A stretch of DNA of 6,445 nt from positions 1 to 6,445 of the forward strand of contig MGOA01000031.1 in the NCBI GenBank assembly GCA_001796965.1. Direction: 5' to 3'. The notes under the pieces are model-generated. The model was given only the letters and a program-made list of their open reading frames with translations. It did no database searches and was not told where the DNA came from. This document shows, piece by piece, positions 4,076-6,445 of this stretch (within the stretch, counting starts at the first letter, position 1; every line of letters starts with the position of its first letter). A program made the translations under genes and the position numbers. The DNA is from Chloroflexi bacterium RBG_16_64_43. GTDB taxonomy: Bacteria > Chloroflexota > Anaerolineae > Anaerolineales > RBG-16-64-43.

Positions 4076-6433
4076 TCACCGTTCGCTGCGGACCCACAGC
4101 TTCTCGCCGTCGGTGGCAACATCGATCCAACCGTGAACGTCCGTCCGCAAGAGCAATCGTGATTCGAGCGATTGCAGAACATCGAGCGAGGGGCGACTCA
4201 TGGATTGCAGCCCTGTGGAAAGCAGCGTCACCCACGGATCCACAGCCTCGATCCACGGCGGTCGATTGACCGCCGAGTAACCCCCCTCCCCCAACAATAG
4301 GACCTGACCCGTCGAAACGTAACCTCGATCCGCCTGCGTTCGGAGCAAATCGGGGTCGACTCCCAGCGGCAAGACAAATCGGGCGTGTCCGTAGACCACT
4401 TGAATCAGGAATCCACGATCGGTTTCACCCATCACCTCAAGCGTGGCGCCCCGGCCGAGGTCGAACGACGATCCTGCGTGCAGCGTTTCGACGGGGACCG
4501 CCCTCTCGGTGCAGGCATGGAGAAACGCCGCCGCGGAGGGCGAGGCGCTCGCCACGCCCTGCGCGGCCGCGACGCGTAACACGTTGTGCCTCGTTATGAC
4601 CTCGCTCAGCCCGCCGTTGCCTTCTTCATCGGTCGAGGCCAGAATCACCCAATCAAACGTCCCGCCTCCGAGGGGCATTTCGCGCGCGAGCGCGATCGCC
4701 AGCCATTGCGGGTTCGGCCCCGCATTGATCAGGACCTTGCGACGAGAAGGAGTCGTCAGAAGCAGGGCTTCGCCGCCATCGACAGACAACAAACGAAGGT
4801 GCAACCGCCCATCGGGGAGGGCCAACGCCCATTGCCAAACCAAGGCCGCGCTTAGAGCAAGTACCACCAGCGCCGCGGTGGCGAAGCGTGCTCGGCCGCT
4901 CTCTGCAACGCGTCGGTCGCGATCGCCTCCACGAGCGATGGCAAGGGTTCCCACCGCCATGGCGGCGTACACGCCGGCTGCCGCAGCGGGAGTGAAGCCC
5001 GTGATTGGATGCGCTGCCCAAGGCATGCCCGCAAACCACTCGACAAGGCGTGTGGTGTAGGCCATCGGTACCCAGGCGAGCATCCCCAGAATCCGGCCCA
5101 GCCATGGCCAGGCGAGTGCGCCGAGGGTCGCCGCGGCGCCCAACACCATCACCATCGGCTGCGCCGGAAGGATCAGTGGATTCACGAACATCGAGGCCAG
5201 GGAGAGACGGCCGAAGGTGAGCAGGATGAGGGGCAGCGTCGTCATCTGCGCCGCAAGGGTGAGCAGCAGGTACGCGGAAAGGCCGAGCGCCACGCTGCGG
5301 GAGCGTGCCCCACCCAGACTCGGCGTCAGGCGTCGTTCCACCCACGCTTGCATGGGATCGGCGTAGACCACCAGGCCGAATGTGGCGGCGAACGAAAGCT
5401 GGAATCCGGAATCCCACAGTGCACCCGGGCTGACGGCTGTCATCAGCGCGGCGCTCGTCGCGAGCGCACCCAGCGCAAAAGTGCGGCGCCCGATCTGCCG
5501 TGCCAGGATTCCCAGGCTGCCCATGATGGCTGCGCGAACGACCGAAGGCGCAGCCCCGACCAGCACGGTATACAGCCCAACCCCCGCCAGCGCCACGGTC
5601 CATCCCGGCCAGCGGCGCGGCAGGCGGCGTGTCAGGCCGAGCAGCGCGCCGGCGATGATCGAGATATTGAAGCCGGAGATCGCAATAATGTGAGTCGTCC
5701 CAGTGGCATTGAACGATTCGCGCGTGGCCTCGGGGATGCCGCTCTCGATTCCCAGCAGGATGCCGGCCATCACCTCCCGCTCGGGTGCGGGCATCAGGCC
5801 GATGAGGGCGGCGTAGGCCCGGTGGCGAAAACGATAGAGGCGTGCGCGCGGGGATGCGGTCTGCGGGGCGCTGTGGTGCAAGACCTGCGGACGCTCGAGC
5901 AGCGCGTAGACCCCGTGGTGCGCGAGGTATTCCGCATAGTCGAAATCCTTGTCGTGCTCGGGTGCGGTCAGCGCGCCGCGCAGGACGAGCGCATCGCCAT
6001 ATTCGAACTCCACTTCTTCCCGCGGATATGTGGGTGCAGGGCGGGGCACACGCACCAGCACCAAGCCGTGCGGCTTCTCGACCTCGCTCGCCGAGGCCAA
6101 CAAGCGTTCAACTACGAGAGGGAATTCGATGCCATCGGGGCGCAGCCGCGGGTCGCCGGCCACCATCCCGCTCAGGGTGACCTCCCGCTGCGCATCGACA
6201 TAGTATCCAATGAACGACGGCCCCGGCAGAGGGACTGTCGCCCGCATTCGCGCTGCACCGAATGCGAGAGCTGCCGCAGTCAACAGGGTCCAGCGCGCCC
6301 GTCCTCTCACGCCGAAGAGGCCGCCTGCGGAGAGGGCTGCACCCGCTGCAAGCCACACCCACAGCGGAGAATCGAACCTGGGTTCGATTGCGATTCCCGC
6401 AACCCAACCCAGGCACAATGCGAGCAGCGTCAC
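4076..6433 (-). CDS. comEC: ComEC/Rec2-family DNA uptake channel with degenerate metallo-beta-lactamase-like domain
   Basis: A 785-residue inner-membrane protein that, in the family, passes single-stranded DNA into the cytoplasm during natural transformation. The N-terminal hydrophobic part and DUF4131-like beta domain (to about 185) are followed by the competence domain. That domain shows GTTHIIAISGFNISIIAG (245-262), APSVVRAAIMG (295-305) and WDSGFQLSFAATFGLV (340-355), and has many membrane segments up to about 535. The soluble C-terminal part (about 545-785) aligns by position with the metallo-beta-lactamase domain but lacks its metal motifs. DVGQGDA is replaced by SVDGGEA, LIDGG by LINAG, THxDxDHxGGL by STDEEGNGGL, GD by GV (691-692) and HHGS by EGGYS. 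Length fits full ComEC. The start is GTG 6433 after a G-rich GAGGGGGG; the frame is open to the window edge, so an earlier start is possible. Possible alone-standing gene, about 100 nt before the next. Confidence 0.9.
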   Translation of the reverse strand: MTLLALCLGWVAGIAIEPRFDSPLWVWLAAGAALSAGGLFGVRGRARWTLLTAAALAFGAARMRATVPLPGPSFIGYYVDAQREVTLSGMVAGDPRLRPDGIEFPLVVERLLASASEVEKPHGLVLVRVPRPAPTYPREEVEFEYGDALVLRGALTAPEHDKDFDYAEYLAHHGVYALLERPQVLHHSAPQTASPRARLYRFRHRAYAALIGLMPAPEREVMAGILLGIESGIPEATRESFNATGTTHIIAISGFNISIIAGALLGLTRRLPRRWPGWTVALAGVGLYTVLVGAAPSVVRAAIMGSLGILARQIGRRTFALGALATSAALMTAVSPGALWDSGFQLSFAATFGLVVYADPMQAWVERRLTPSLGGARSRSVALGLSAYLLLTLAAQMTTLPLILLTFGRLSLASMFVNPLILPAQPMVMVLGAAATLGALAWPWLGRILGMLAWVPMAYTTRLVEWFAGMPWAAHPITGFTPAAAAGVYAAMAVGTLAIARGGDRDRRVAESGRARFATAALVVLALSAALVWQWALALPDGRLHLRLLSVDGGEALLLTTPSRRKVLINAGPNPQWLAIALAREMPLGGGTFDWVILASTDEEGNGGLSEVITRHNVLRVAAAQGVASASPSAAAFLHACTERAVPVETLHAGSSFDLGRGATLEVMGETDRGFLIQVVYGHARFVLPLGVDPDLLRTQADRGYVSTGQVLLLGEGGYSAVNRPPWIEAVDPWVTLLSTGLQSMSRPSLDVLQSLESRLLLRTDVHGWIDVATDGEKLWVRSER

Positions 6434-6445
6434 AGGGCCCCCCTC

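Noticed and set aside
3976..4182. 69-codon N-terminal extension of the secreted-protein gene
   Set aside because: It overlaps the 3' end of comEC, is cysteine- and serine-rich without family similarity, and would bury the signal-like segment in the middle of the protein.
4443..5060. 205-codon plus-strand open frame inside comEC
   Set aside because: Antisense shadow of a clear comEC coding frame in GC-rich DNA.
4653..5603. 316-codon minus-strand open frame inside comEC
   Set aside because: Same strand but a different frame from comEC. Its sequence is low-complexity R/G/A/H-rich, while the comEC frame shows the competence-domain motifs over the same bases.

Overview
The window is GC-rich bacterial DNA, and every gene I can support lies on the minus strand. 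The host looks like a member of the Chloroflexota or a similar environmental lineage. That guess rests on the style of the ComEC protein (an SGFNIS version of the competence motif) and on the secreted protein ending in WLYLPLLAH, a tail I associate with exported Chloroflexota proteins. It is an inference, not a measurement.

Right half (about 2926-6445): an ordinary chromosomal segment. A long comEC-type DNA-uptake channel gene (4076-6433) is followed after about 100 bases by a gene for a secreted or anchored conserved protein of unknown function (2926-3975). The C-terminal metallo-beta-lactamase-like domain of the ComEC protein has lost every metal-ligand motif I can locate, so it looks like a pseudoenzyme domain.

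Left half (1 to about 2625): a series of single-gene units that I read as integron gene cassettes, all on the minus strand, with no integrase gene in the window. The best evidence is a textbook attC site at 1900-2001. It has GCCTAAC and GTTAGGC cores, the usual L-box-like arms and a perfect 12-bp inner stem. It follows a RibD/DHFR-like reductase gene and precedes a DUF4386-type membrane protein gene. A second GTTAGGC core (2619-2625) marks the upstream edge of the reductase unit, and a GCCTAAC core (1125-1131) starts one base after the stop codon of the membrane protein gene. On this reading the units are: reductase cassette 1906-2624 (719 bp), membrane-protein cassette 885-1905 (about 1021 bp), and a small ABM-like gene unit of 616 bp (269-884). 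The last has non-canonical edges, which are direct repeats carrying GTT(G/C)GGC cores. At the left edge is the N-terminus of a flavin-dependent monooxygenase, cut by the window, which may be a further cargo gene.

The array therefore looks like a cluster of attC sites lacking an integrase next to a chromosomal competence gene, with at least one unusually long or degenerate recombination site. The cargo genes (flavin monooxygenase, ABM-fold protein, RibD-like reductase, small membrane protein) are typical stand-alone cassette genes. Nothing in the sequence shows that they act in one pathway.
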